Positions 24,284 to 32,899 of a DNA stretch of 34,599 nt are shown piece after piece (the first letter of the stretch is position 1; every line of letters begins with the position of its first letter). The stretch comes from FCB group bacterium (GTDB lineage: Bacteria; Fidelibacterota; Marinisomatia; SCGC-AAA003-L08; JACNLC01), in assembly GCA_013152375.1 (NCBI GenBank), contig JAADGM010000072.1, positions 1-34,599 on the forward strand, in the 5' to 3' direction. Made by a program: the position numbers and the translations under genes. Below the pieces are notes generated by a model. It made no database searches. It was not told the DNA's origin and saw only the letters and a list, made by a program, of their open reading frames with translations.

Positions 24284-24300
24284 GTACAGATTATCTGCAC
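24284..24300. promoter_or_regulatory. Candidate operator dyad upstream of the MerR gene
   Basis: GTACAGATTATCTGCAC is a 17-bp near-perfect palindrome (one mismatch per arm plus the central base), ending 7 bp before the MerR start codon. Its location suits autoregulation by the MerR protein, but no binding consensus is known. Confidence 0.4.
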
Positions 24301-24370
24301 CTCACGGTGCGTAAATTACAAAGACGGATAAATCTATTACAAGATAATTTGATGCTGTCATCCGTATTTT

Positions 24371-24390
24371 ACATATCGTTTATGATATGT
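24371..24390. promoter_or_regulatory. Candidate operator dyad in the divergent region
   Basis: ACATATCGTTTATGATATGT has perfect 7-bp arms (ACATATC/GATATGT) and a 6-bp spacer. Size and symmetry fit a dimeric regulator such as MerR or a Crp/Fnr-type protein. Either operon could be the target. Confidence 0.4.
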
Positions 24391-24700
24391 TATTGAGAGG
24401 AAATAATTTCTCACATAAATTATTTTTCCATATACTCAGCTAAATAATATCTCTGTTTGAAATATATTATTTATTACCGCTATTGGTATCTGGTTATCCA
24501 TCTTCCCGTTTCAATGGTATTTCAGTGTAATGCCGCTGCCAATAAAACCCCAGCCTGGTTCCCGGGGGAATGTCAGCGAGATCGTACTGTGGGAGCCCCG
24601 GTTATGTCTGCATTCAATGTTATGGAAATACAGTAGTTTTATTGGTAAATTACTATATGGACTGTAACTTTGGATTTAAAGATAACTTTTAATCTACACT

Positions 24701-24731
24701 CCGGCAGCTTCATGCTATGACAGCCTGCCGG
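24701..24731 (+). promoter_or_regulatory. 5' leader hairpin ahead of the mmsA-like gene
   Basis: A perfect 7-bp inverted repeat CCGGCAG/CTGCCGG with a 17-nt loop, 46 nt before the ATG at 24778. There is no T-run, so it is not a terminator. It may be an operator or leader structure of the pyrimidine cluster. Confidence 0.35.
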
Positions 24732-24777
24732 AAGGGTCAATAGAATTTATTGAATTAGTTTTCGAACAGGAATAATT

Positions 24778-26232
24778 ATGAAATATCCCGAAATTACAAA
24801 TTTCATCGCCGGAGATGAAAGTTTACCCAAAGGCCGGACTCTGGAAGTCGTCAATCCTTCCACAGGTCAGCTGTTAACCCGTGTTCCCCTTTCAGGTGCA
24901 GAGGAGCTTGAGCGTGCCGTGGCTGCTGCAAAACAGGCTCAACCCGCATGGCAGGCACTCACTCTGAAAGAGCGTGTTCAGGTGTTCTTCCGCTATAAAA
25001 ATCTGCTTGAACAACATCGTGAAGAACTGAGCAAACTGGTAAGTGAGGAAAACGGAAAGACATTTTCAGAGGCCGCCGCTGAAGTTGATAAATCTGCGGA
25101 AGTCACCGAATTTGCCTGCTCACTGCCTCAGTTGATTGCCGGAGAAACTGAAGAGGTAAGCAGGGGTGTTGAATGCTATTCCCAACGGGTACCGGTGGGT
25201 GTTGTCGCCTGCATTACGCCATTCAATTTTCCCAATATGGTTCCCAACTGGACTATTCCCAATGCGCTCGCCCTGGGGAATGCCATGATCCTGAAACCCT
25301 CAGAGCAGACCCCGTTAAGTGCCAACCGCCTGGCACAACTGCTGCAGGAAGCCGGTCTGCCGGATGGGATTTTCAACATCGTTCACGGGGCTCGTGAAAT
25401 TGTCGAGGGCATCTGCGATCATCCGGGCATCGATGCCGTTTCTTTTGTTGGCTCCACTAAAGTCGCGAAAATTGTTTACAGCCGAAGCGCAGCCCGTCAC
25501 AAACGCGTCCTTGCTCTCGGCGGAGCAAAAAACCATTTGATCGTTCTACCCGACGCTCACGTCGATATGACGGCCTCGAATGTGGCTGCTTCTTTTACGG
25601 GCTGTGCGGGGCAGCGCTGTATGGCGGCTTCCGTCATGCTAGCAGTCGGAGATGTTGATGTGATCATCGATCGCCTTTGCGACGAAGCCCGCAAGATCAT
25701 CCCCGGAAAAAATATGGGCTCCATCATTTCCGAACAATCCCGGGACCGGATCATGAACTATATTACCGAGGCCGAAGCACAGGGCGCCAAGATCCTTTTG
25801 GACGGCAGGGGAGCCAAAGTACCCGGCTGCGAGAACGGTTTTTACGTTGGACCTACAATTGTTGACCGGATTTCCCCGGACATGAACATTGCCTGTGAAG
25901 AGGTTTTCGGTCCCGTGCTTTCCATACTCAGGGTTAAAACCGTTGATGAAGCCCTCCGCATCGAAAACGCCTCACCCTACGGCAATGCGGCTGCGGTGTT
26001 TACGCAATCCGGCGGTATGGCAAAATATGTCATCGAACGGGTCAGTGCCGGGATGACCGGAGTGAATATCGGCGTACCGGTTCCCAGAGAGCCCTTTTCT
26101 TTCGGGGGCTGGAATGACTCCCGTTTCGGGGTCGGTGACATTACCGGGAAAAGCTCGCTCGAATTCTGGACGAAACTGAAAAAAACTACCGTTAAATGGA
26201 ATCCCGAAGCCAAAACCAATTGGATGAGCTGA
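24778..26232 (+). CDS. mmsA: (Methyl)malonate-semialdehyde dehydrogenase, CoA-acylating
   Basis: A 484-residue aldehyde dehydrogenase. It carries the MMSDH-type features: ACITPFNFPNMVPNWTIPNAL (144-164), the NAD-site FVGST (223-227) and the catalytic Cys281 in GCAGQRCMAAS. The usual general-base Glu is replaced in LALGGAKNH (246-253), as expected for the CoA-dependent subgroup. C-terminal GVPVPREPFSFGGWNDS is also typical. It converts malonate semialdehyde to acetyl-CoA and CO2, or methylmalonate semialdehyde to propionyl-CoA and CO2, with NADH. It is the first plus-strand gene of the pyrimidine cluster and takes the product of the aminotransferase encoded at 30184. SD AGGAATAATT precedes the ATG. 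Confidence 0.92.
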   Translation: MKYPEITNFIAGDESLPKGRTLEVVNPSTGQLLTRVPLSGAEELERAVAAAKQAQPAWQALTLKERVQVFFRYKNLLEQHREELSKLVSEENGKTFSEAAAEVDKSAEVTEFACSLPQLIAGETEEVSRGVECYSQRVPVGVVACITPFNFPNMVPNWTIPNALALGNAMILKPSEQTPLSANRLAQLLQEAGLPDGIFNIVHGAREIVEGICDHPGIDAVSFVGSTKVAKIVYSRSAARHKRVLALGGAKNHLIVLPDAHVDMTASNVAASFTGCAGQRCMAASVMLAVGDVDVIIDRLCDEARKIIPGKNMGSIISEQSRDRIMNYITEAEAQGAKILLDGRGAKVPGCENGFYVGPTIVDRISPDMNIACEEVFGPVLSILRVKTVDEALRIENASPYGNAAAVFTQSGGMAKYVIERVSAGMTGVNIGVPVPREPFSFGGWNDSRFGVGDITGKSSLEFWTKLKKTTVKWNPEAKTNWMS

Positions 26233-26305
26233 TGCCTGCCCGTATGGCACCTTCTTTTACCGAAAATGATGTATTACTTCCTGATTAACAATTACCGGAG
26301 CTGCC

Positions 26306-27712
26306 ATGACGGCGTCACCTAAAACTCAAAAACTGCTCTACGGAATTGATGAGTCTCCTCCGCTCGTTGAGACAATCGTGCTCGGTTTTCAGCACTATCT
26401 CACCATGTTCGGCTCAACGGTGGCGATTCCCCTCCTCCTCTCACCCGCACTGGGGATCACAGACCCGATTCAGAAAGGCTGGCTCATCGCCACCATGTTT
26501 TTTGTGAGCGGCATCACCACCCTGCTGCAGACCACCTGGGGCAATCGTCTGCCCATCGTGCAGGGGGGAACATTTTCATTTCTGGCACCCACTTTCGCGA
26601 TCTGCGGAATGGCCTCTCTGGCGAATGTGGGCTGGGAGGTCCGGATGCAGCACGTGCAGGGAGCCATCATCGCCGGATCTTTTTTCGAGATCGCCATCGG
26701 CGCCAGCGGACTGGTAGGAAAACTGCGGAAATTTGTAGGTCCCATTACCATTGCCCCGACAATTGCCCTCATTGGGCTTTCCCTCTTTAAATTCGGTGCC
26801 CCTCAGGCCGGTCTGAACTGGCCCATAGGCGGAACCACTATCGTTCTGATCATTCTTTTCAGTCAGTATCTGCCCCGTAAAAGCAGAATCTTCGAGTTAT
26901 ACCCGATTTTACTGGCCATCGTTGCCGCCTGGATAATATCAGCGATTTTATCAGCTGCAGGAGTCTTCGCTCAAGGCCATCCGGCCTACACCAGCCTGGA
27001 AAATGTACGCAGTTCTCCCTGGTTCAGGGTACCGCTGCCCTTCCAATGGGGGCTGCCGAAGTTCGGCCTGGCAGCACTCGTGGGTATGCTGGCGGGTTAC
27101 ATAGCCTCAATGGTTGAGTCCATCGGGGATTACTACGCCTGCGCCAGACTCGCCGGTGCCCCCGTCCCTGATAACCGCGTACTGAATCGGGGTATCACCT
27201 TCGAAGGCCTGGGCTGTCTGATTGCGGGCATATTCGGTACCGGTAACGGGACGACCTCCTACAGCGAAAATATCGGAGCGATCGGTCTGACCCGCGTGGG
27301 TTCCCGCCGGGTCGTTCAGGCCGGAGCGATCATTATGCTGCTGCTGGGGACCATTTCAAAATTCGGAGCCCTGTTTACCACGATCCCTTCTCCGGTAGTG
27401 GGGGGAATGTATTGTGCCATGTTCGGGATGATCACCGCGGTCGGGCTCTCAAATCTTCAATTTGTAGATCTTAATTCCGCGCGGAATCTGTTCATCCTCG
27501 GTTTTTCTTTTTTCATGGGACTTAGTCTGCCGGAATATTTTTCCGCACATCCGCTCGTACTGGGCGCTGAGTTGAAGTGGTTTGCAGACATTGTTAATAC
27601 GCTGGGGAGTACGGGCATGGCAGTGGCTGCCACAATCGCCCTGGTGCTGGACAATACGATCCCCGGCACCGATGATGAACGGGGCCTGACGGCATGGGGA
27701 AATGAGAGTTGA
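26306..27712 (+). CDS. Nucleobase:cation symporter-2 (uracil/xanthine permease family)
   Basis: A 468-residue inner-membrane transporter with about 12-14 hydrophobic segments. NCS2/NAT landmarks include an early QHYLTMFGSTVAIPLLL, ESIGDYYACARLAGAP with the substrate-site Glu, and the NAT signature in SYSENIGAIGLTRVGSRRV (ENIGAIGLTR fits [QEP]NxGxxxxT[RKG]). The NAT family covers uracil, xanthine, uric acid and ascorbate. The position inside a reductive pyrimidine operon argues for uracil/thymine. Start ATG at 26306 is preceded by CCGGAG. It lies 73 bp after the mmsA-like gene. Confidence 0.9.
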   Translation: MTASPKTQKLLYGIDESPPLVETIVLGFQHYLTMFGSTVAIPLLLSPALGITDPIQKGWLIATMFFVSGITTLLQTTWGNRLPIVQGGTFSFLAPTFAICGMASLANVGWEVRMQHVQGAIIAGSFFEIAIGASGLVGKLRKFVGPITIAPTIALIGLSLFKFGAPQAGLNWPIGGTTIVLIILFSQYLPRKSRIFELYPILLAIVAAWIISAILSAAGVFAQGHPAYTSLENVRSSPWFRVPLPFQWGLPKFGLAALVGMLAGYIASMVESIGDYYACARLAGAPVPDNRVLNRGITFEGLGCLIAGIFGTGNGTTSYSENIGAIGLTRVGSRRVVQAGAIIMLLLGTISKFGALFTTIPSPVVGGMYCAMFGMITAVGLSNLQFVDLNSARNLFILGFSFFMGLSLPEYFSAHPLVLGAELKWFADIVNTLGSTGMAVAATIALVLDNTIPGTDDERGLTAWGNES

Positions 27713-27756
27713 GCAATAGAGTCGGCCAATCATACGAAAAAATTTGTATTGGAGTT

Positions 27757-27772
27757 CCAGGGCAGGCCCTGG
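27757..27772 (+). other. Intercistronic hairpin between permease and dihydropyrimidinase genes
   Basis: CCAGGG-CAGG-CCCTGG has a 6-bp perfect stem, followed by TCTTTG. It lies in the 159-bp gap after the permease. The T tract is too poor for a clear terminator, so it may be an RNA-stability or processing element. Confidence 0.3.
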
Positions 27773-27871
27773 TCTTTGTATCCCGGATAGCCCGGTGAAA
27801 TAAACCATATCGTCTGGTCCGGTGTAATCCGGCATCTGCCGGGCACAGACGAAATAAATCAGGAGACAGAC

Positions 27872-29263
27872 ATGTCCATCTTAATTAAAAACGGCAGGAT
27901 TATCACAGCTGTGGATGATTTCACAGCCGATATTTACATCGACGGAGAAAAAATCTCTGCTATCGGCAAGGACCTGGAAATACCGGTTGACAAAGTGATC
28001 GATGCCAGCGGCCGCTATGTCTTTCCCGGCGGCATCGATCCTCACACTCATCTCGATATGCCCTTTGGCGGAACCATGTCGTCAGATGACTTTGAAACCG
28101 GCACACGGGCTGCTGCCCATGGCGGTACTACCACGATCATCGATTTTGCCATCCAATCCATGGGGCATTCGACCCTGGAAGGACTGGATACCTGGCATGC
28201 CAAAGCGGAGGGCAAAGCCTGCATCGATTACGGCTTCCACATGATCGTCACCGATACGGCCGGTGATCGCATTACCGAAATTAACCGTCTCATCCAGGAG
28301 GGAGTTACCTCTTACAAGCTGTTCACAGCTTATCCCGGTGTGCTCTATATGGACGATGCCATGCTCTTTCGAACCATGCAGGAAGTGGGCAGAAAGGGCG
28401 GACTGGTATGCGTTCACGCTGAAAACGGAATCGTTATCGACGAGATCGTTCGCAAAGCCGTAAGCGAGGGTAAGACAGCTCCGAAATGGCATGCTCTCAC
28501 GAGACCCACGAGAATGGAGGCAGAAGCGGTTCATCGAACGGCTTCGATTGCAGATCTGGCCGGGGCTCCCCTGTATATTGTGCATGTTTCATCCTATGAT
28601 GCACTTGAGCAGATCACTCTGGCACGATCCAGCGGCATGACTGTCTTTGGCGAGACCTGTCCACAGTATCTGCATCTCGACCACTCTTATTATGAACAGG
28701 AGGGATTTGAAGGAGCCAAATATGTCATGTCTCCACCACTGCGTGAAAAATGGAACCAGGAAGAACTCTGGGATGGGCTCATCTCCGGTGATCTGCAGGT
28801 GGTTTCCACTGATCACTGTCCTTTCAGGTTCAAAGATCAGAAAATCCTGGGGAAAGAAGTTTTCACTAAAATCCCCAATGGTGCACCGGGCATTGAAAAC
28901 CGCATGAGCCTGATGTTCAACAGTGGTGTCGTTGAAGGAAGGATATCACTGAACCGCTTCGTAGAGATCACTTCCACGGCTGCTGCTAAATTATTCGGCC
29001 TCTTTCCGCGGAAGGGAACCGTCGCCGTGGACAGTGACGCCGACCTGGTGATTTTCGACCCCGAGAGAACAGAAACCATCAGTGTCAACAATCCCTGCAC
29101 GCACAACATGAATGTGGATTATAACGCTTACGAGGGGTTTAAAGTCACCGGTATTGCGGAGACGGTTCTGTCAAGAGGGAAAATTATTGTTGAAAATTGT
29201 AATTTCTGCGGAACCAGGGGCAGCGGGAAGTTTCTGAAACGCAGCCTGTTCACTGAAGCCTAA
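27872..29263 (+). CDS. Dihydropyrimidinase (D-hydantoinase family)
   Basis: A 463-residue cyclic amidohydrolase with all binuclear zinc ligands visible: PHTH (H58, H60), the lysine to be carboxylated in TSYKLFTAYPG (K149), VHAENG (H182), IVHVSS (H238) and STDHCPF (D314). Length and motif order match bacterial dihydropyrimidinases. It opens 5,6-dihydrouracil or dihydrothymine to N-carbamoyl-beta-alanine or N-carbamoyl-beta-aminoisobutyrate in the cytoplasm. SD AGGAGACAGAC precedes the ATG, and the next gene begins 16 nt after the stop. Hydantoinase activity on other rings is possible, but the neighbours point to pyrimidines. Confidence 0.93.
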   Translation: MSILIKNGRIITAVDDFTADIYIDGEKISAIGKDLEIPVDKVIDASGRYVFPGGIDPHTHLDMPFGGTMSSDDFETGTRAAAHGGTTTIIDFAIQSMGHSTLEGLDTWHAKAEGKACIDYGFHMIVTDTAGDRITEINRLIQEGVTSYKLFTAYPGVLYMDDAMLFRTMQEVGRKGGLVCVHAENGIVIDEIVRKAVSEGKTAPKWHALTRPTRMEAEAVHRTASIADLAGAPLYIVHVSSYDALEQITLARSSGMTVFGETCPQYLHLDHSYYEQEGFEGAKYVMSPPLREKWNQEELWDGLISGDLQVVSTDHCPFRFKDQKILGKEVFTKIPNGAPGIENRMSLMFNSGVVEGRISLNRFVEITSTAAAKLFGLFPRKGTVAVDSDADLVIFDPERTETISVNNPCTHNMNVDYNAYEGFKVTGIAETVLSRGKIIVENCNFCGTRGSGKFLKRSLFTEA

Positions 29264-29279
29264 ACTTAAAGGAGAATCT

Positions 29280-30146
29280 ATGCCAAGAAATATTAAATCC
29301 GGGTTGATCCAACTGATCATTCCAAAATCCGAGGGAGACGGCTCAATCCCTGAAATTAAAAAAGCCATCGTTGAAAAACATCTCCCCTTTATCGAAGAAG
29401 CCGGGAAACAGGGTGTCCAGATCCTCTGTCTGCAGGAGGTCTTCAACACACCGTATTTTTGTCCGGGTCAGGATGCAAAGTGGTATGCTTCGGCAGAATC
29501 CGTTCCCGGCCCTACGACTGAAATGATGGCCGAATATGCCCGTAAATACGAAATGGTCATGGTCGTGCCGGTTTATGAGAAAGAACAGGCAGGGCTGCTA
29601 TATAACACGGCAGCCGTCATCGATGCTGACGGAACCTATCTGGGGAAATACCGCAAGACCCACATTCCCCACACCAGCGGATTCTGGGAAAAATTCTTTT
29701 TCCGCCCCGGGAATCTGGGTTACCCCGTCTTTGAAACCCGCTATGCTAAAATCGGCGTTTACATCTGCTACGACCGCCACTTCCCCGAAGGTGCCCGGGC
29801 GCTGGGTCTGAACGGTGCTGAAATTGTATATAATCCTTCAGCTACGGTGGCAGGGCTGTCTCAATATTTATGGAAACTGGAACAACCGGCACATGCCGCC
29901 GCCAACGGCTATTTCATGGGCTGCATCAATCGCGTCGGAACGGAAAAACCCTGGAACCTCGGGCGTTTTTACGGCAGCTCATATTTTGTGGATCCCCGGG
30001 GCAGCATTTTCGCCATTGCCTCCGAGGACAGGGATGAACTGCTGGTGGCGGACTTCGATCTTGATCTCATCGATGAAGTCCGGAGTACCTGGCAGTTTTA
30101 CAGGGACCGCCGGCCGGATGCCTATGGCGACCTTACAGCGCCCTAA
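29280..30146 (+). CDS. Beta-ureidopropionase / N-carbamoyl-beta-amino acid amidohydrolase
   Basis: A 288-residue carbon-nitrogen hydrolase (nitrilase superfamily). The catalytic triad is visible: Glu53 in LCLQEVFNTPYFC, Lys126 in GKYRKTHIPH and Cys163 in YICYDRHFPEGAR. It hydrolyses the carbamoyl product of dihydropyrimidinase to beta-alanine (or beta-aminoisobutyrate), CO2 and ammonia. The sequence is of the prokaryotic N-carbamoylputrescine/ureidopropionase type, so context decides the substrate. SD AAAGGAGAATCT; 16 nt after the dihydropyrimidinase stop and 37 nt before the aminotransferase. Confidence 0.92.
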   Translation: MPRNIKSGLIQLIIPKSEGDGSIPEIKKAIVEKHLPFIEEAGKQGVQILCLQEVFNTPYFCPGQDAKWYASAESVPGPTTEMMAEYARKYEMVMVVPVYEKEQAGLLYNTAAVIDADGTYLGKYRKTHIPHTSGFWEKFFFRPGNLGYPVFETRYAKIGVYICYDRHFPEGARALGLNGAEIVYNPSATVAGLSQYLWKLEQPAHAAANGYFMGCINRVGTEKPWNLGRFYGSSYFVDPRGSIFAIASEDRDELLVADFDLDLIDEVRSTWQFYRDRRPDAYGDLTAP

Positions 30147-30183
30147 GCTTATTAAAACTCAAAACTACAGGTGACATAAACTT

Positions 30184-31479
30184 ATGAACAGCAAAACGGT
30201 AAGAGAAAAACACGCGGCCTATCTGTTTCCGGCCGTTAAAAACTTTTATAGCGAACCACTGGTCGTCTCGCACGGCTCCGGTTTGAATATCACGGATCGT
30301 GACGGTAATACATATCTGGATTTTTTCGGCGGGATCCTTACCGTCTCTCTGGGGCATGCCAATGAAGAAGTCAATCAGGCTATTGGAGACCAGCTCGACA
30401 AGCTTACCCACATTTCAAGCCTGTATCAGGTTGAATCTGTCGTGGCGCTCGCCGAAACACTGGCTGAGATAACACCGGGCAACCTTCAGCAAAGTTTTTT
30501 TACCGCCTCAGGTACCGAAGCGGACGAAACGGCAATGATGATGGCCCAGTTATACACGGGGAATACGGAATTCATCGTTCTGCGGCATTCTTATTCGGGG
30601 CGCTCCCTCCTGGCACAGTCCATGACCGCCCACTCGAATTACCGGGCACTGGCTACCCAGGTGGCGGCTGTGAAACATGCAGTTTCTCCTTATTGCTACC
30701 GCTGCCCCATGAAAGCCACCTACCCCGACTGCGGAATGGCCTGTGCTGAAGATGTGGAAGAGCTCATCCGCACCACTACTACCGGTGAGATCGCCGGAAT
30801 GATGGTGGAGCCCATCCAGGGCGTCGGCGGCTTCATCACTCCGCCGAAAGAATATTTTAAAATTGTAGCAGAGATTGTCAGAAATTACGGCGGCGTGTTC
30901 ATCTCCGACGAGGTGCAAACGGGCTTTGGCCGCACTGGCAGGATGTGGGGCATTGAACAGTTTGATGTGGTGCCGGATATGATGACCATGGCCAAAGGCA
31001 TTGCGAACGGGCTGCCCCTGGGAGTCCTCATCACTACGGCCGAAATCGCCGCAACCCTGGTGAAAGGGAGTATCTCCACCTTCGGGGGCAATCCGGTAAG
31101 CTGCGCCTCCGCAAACAAAACCATCGAGATCATCCGCCGGGAAAACCTCCCCGGAAACTGTTCCGCCATGGGAGAACTGCTGCGAACAGGACTGGAAGCC
31201 CTCAAAGAAAAATATGCGGCGCTGATCGGAGATGTCCGCGGGATGGGACTCATGCAGGCCATGGAATTTGTCGTAGATGAGCAGGGCGGAGACAGGACGC
31301 CCAATCCGGATGCTACCACTGAATTTATGGAAGCGGCCAAAACCCGGGGACTGCTGCTGGGCCGTGGTGGATTGTATGGCAATGTCATCCGCATCTCGCC
31401 ACCCATGACTGTAAATGCGGATCAGATCGGCCGGGCTCTGGAGATCATGGACGCCGCTTTAGAAACCGTTAACACTTAA
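30184..31479 (+). CDS. Class III aminotransferase (AGXT2-like; beta-alanine/beta-aminoisobutyrate transaminase)
   Basis: A 431-residue PLP enzyme of fold type I, subgroup III. It has the cofactor-binding SGTEADETA (109-117), the PLP-ring Asp in FISDEVQTGFGRTG (D242) and the Schiff-base Lys271 in TMAKGIANGLPLG. A cysteine-rich insert CYRCPMKATYPDCGMAC (171-187) is typical of the AGXT2-like branch. It probably transfers the amino group of beta-alanine or beta-aminoisobutyrate to pyruvate or 2-oxoglutarate, giving malonate or methylmalonate semialdehyde for the MmsA-type dehydrogenase. Only 13 bp separate its stop from the next gene. Confidence 0.9.
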   Translation: MNSKTVREKHAAYLFPAVKNFYSEPLVVSHGSGLNITDRDGNTYLDFFGGILTVSLGHANEEVNQAIGDQLDKLTHISSLYQVESVVALAETLAEITPGNLQQSFFTASGTEADETAMMMAQLYTGNTEFIVLRHSYSGRSLLAQSMTAHSNYRALATQVAAVKHAVSPYCYRCPMKATYPDCGMACAEDVEELIRTTTTGEIAGMMVEPIQGVGGFITPPKEYFKIVAEIVRNYGGVFISDEVQTGFGRTGRMWGIEQFDVVPDMMTMAKGIANGLPLGVLITTAEIAATLVKGSISTFGGNPVSCASANKTIEIIRRENLPGNCSAMGELLRTGLEALKEKYAALIGDVRGMGLMQAMEFVVDEQGGDRTPNPDATTEFMEAAKTRGLLLGRGGLYGNVIRISPPMTVNADQIGRALEIMDAALETVNT

Positions 31480-31492
31480 TACCGGATGCCCC

Positions 31493-32806
31493 ATGCGTAA
31501 TCACTTTCCGCTTTCTGAAAAGCGCCTTGAGAATCATTTTACCGATGAAAAACCGTTGTATTCCGATTTGGAAGCCCTGCTTGAAGCAAATCGCTGTCTG
31601 TTCTGCTACGATGCGCCCTGCGTTCAAGCCTGTCCGGCGGATGTGGACGTTCCCGTTTTTATCCAAAAGATCAAATCGGGCAATCTCCGGGGAGCAGCCA
31701 AAACCATCTTCAGCACCAACCTCCTGGGCGTGTCCACTTCCCGGGTCTGTCCTGTGGAGGAATCCTGCGCAGGCGCCTGTGTGCTGAATGAACAGAACGG
31801 CAAACCGGTCAATATCGGCAGGCTTCAGCGGTACGCCACCGAAAAAGGGCTTGCAGAGGCCGGTCGTCAGCGGAGACCCCTGTTCACATCCGGTCCCTCC
31901 CTGAATAAAAAAGTCGCCCTGATCGGGGCCGGGCCGGCATCATTGGCCTGTGCGGGAACCCTGGCCCTGGGAGGCGTGACCCCCGTCATCTTCGAGAAAG
32001 GCCGGCTGCCCGGTGGTCTCAATACAACGGGAATCGCACCGTATAAAATCGACACCGAAAGCGCACTTCTTGAAATTGAATGGCTGCTTGACCTGGGTAT
32101 CGAGCTGAAGACGGGCCGCCATATCGGCGTGGATCTGCCCTTCGCAGGTTTACTGACTGATTTTGAGGCCGTATTTCTGGGTGTGGGTCTGGGCAAAGAT
32201 AAATTCCCGGGCATACCGGGTGAAACGGAAACGGGAGTCTGGGGAGCTACCGACCTCATCCGGAAAATAAAAAATGAGGCGGATTTCACCATCCCTGCTT
32301 CAATGACAAAGGCCCTGGTCGTTGGAGGCGGCAACACCGCCATCGATATCGCACGGGAGCTTGCCATGCTGGGCATGCCTGAAGTTGATATCATTTACCG
32401 TCGAACCGAGGCGGAAATGCCCGGTTATCCTCACGAACTGCGCAAAGCCAAACAGTATGGTGTACGGATGCTGGAAAACCTGGTTACCAGGGAAATCCGG
32501 AAAAGCGATACCGGCAGGCTCGTGCTTGCAGTTGATCACAAACTAAGCGGCGAAAAGACCGACCTGGAGGCCGACTGGATCGTTTTCGCCATCGGTCAGG
32601 CAAGCCATGTTGCAAAGTTGAATCCCCGGCTGAAAACAGACGACCGGGGGCGGGTCAGTGTCAATCCGGAGACAATGGAGACTTCTGTCTCCGGTGTATA
32701 TGCCGGAGGTGACTGCGTAAACGGCGGCAAAGAGGTCGTCAACGCTGTGGCCGACGGTCGTCGGGCAGCGCTGCAGATCCTGAAAAAAATATCATCTGAA
32801 ACCTAA
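31493..32806 (+). CDS. preT: Dihydropyrimidine dehydrogenase, flavin/Fe-S subunit (PreT-like)
   Basis: A 437-residue protein matching the N-terminal part of mammalian dihydropyrimidine dehydrogenase and E. coli PreT. Cysteine sets C35, C38, C43, C47 and C86, C92, C96 bind Fe-S clusters. An FAD Rossmann motif (IGAGPASLACAG, from 144), a NAD(P)-binding motif (VVGGGNTAIDIA) and a final FAD contact (GVYAGGDCVNGGKEVVNAVADGR) follow. It feeds electrons from NAD(P)H to the PreA subunit. It lies 13 bp after the aminotransferase gene and 93 bp before preA. GltD-like proteins share this fold, but the preA neighbour settles the assignment. Confidence 0.92.
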   Translation: MRNHFPLSEKRLENHFTDEKPLYSDLEALLEANRCLFCYDAPCVQACPADVDVPVFIQKIKSGNLRGAAKTIFSTNLLGVSTSRVCPVEESCAGACVLNEQNGKPVNIGRLQRYATEKGLAEAGRQRRPLFTSGPSLNKKVALIGAGPASLACAGTLALGGVTPVIFEKGRLPGGLNTTGIAPYKIDTESALLEIEWLLDLGIELKTGRHIGVDLPFAGLLTDFEAVFLGVGLGKDKFPGIPGETETGVWGATDLIRKIKNEADFTIPASMTKALVVGGGNTAIDIARELAMLGMPEVDIIYRRTEAEMPGYPHELRKAKQYGVRMLENLVTREIRKSDTGRLVLAVDHKLSGEKTDLEADWIVFAIGQASHVAKLNPRLKTDDRGRVSVNPETMETSVSGVYAGGDCVNGGKEVVNAVADGRRAALQILKKISSET

Positions 32807-32899
32807 GTTGCGGCGGGCTGCACAGATTACTTTCGGGCAGTTTGTGCCTGGTCGTAACCGCAACCGGCAGCTTAACGGAAAAATTGAATAAGGAACACC

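Larger units (their letters stand above)
24278..24777. other. Divergent intergenic region between sulfur operon and pyrimidine cluster
   Basis: This is 500 bp with no convincing gene, more AT-rich than its surroundings, separating two divergently transcribed operons. It holds at least three inverted repeats, listed separately, and presumably the promoters of both operons. I could not place -35/-10 boxes with confidence. Confidence 0.6.

Noticed and set aside
28082-28585. 167-codon minus-strand open frame within the dihydropyrimidinase gene
   Set aside because: It is a shadow of a gene whose zinc ligands are all present in the plus-strand frame.
31867-32394. 175-codon minus-strand open frame within preT
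   Set aside because: It is a shadow frame of the preT coding sequence, with no independent support.
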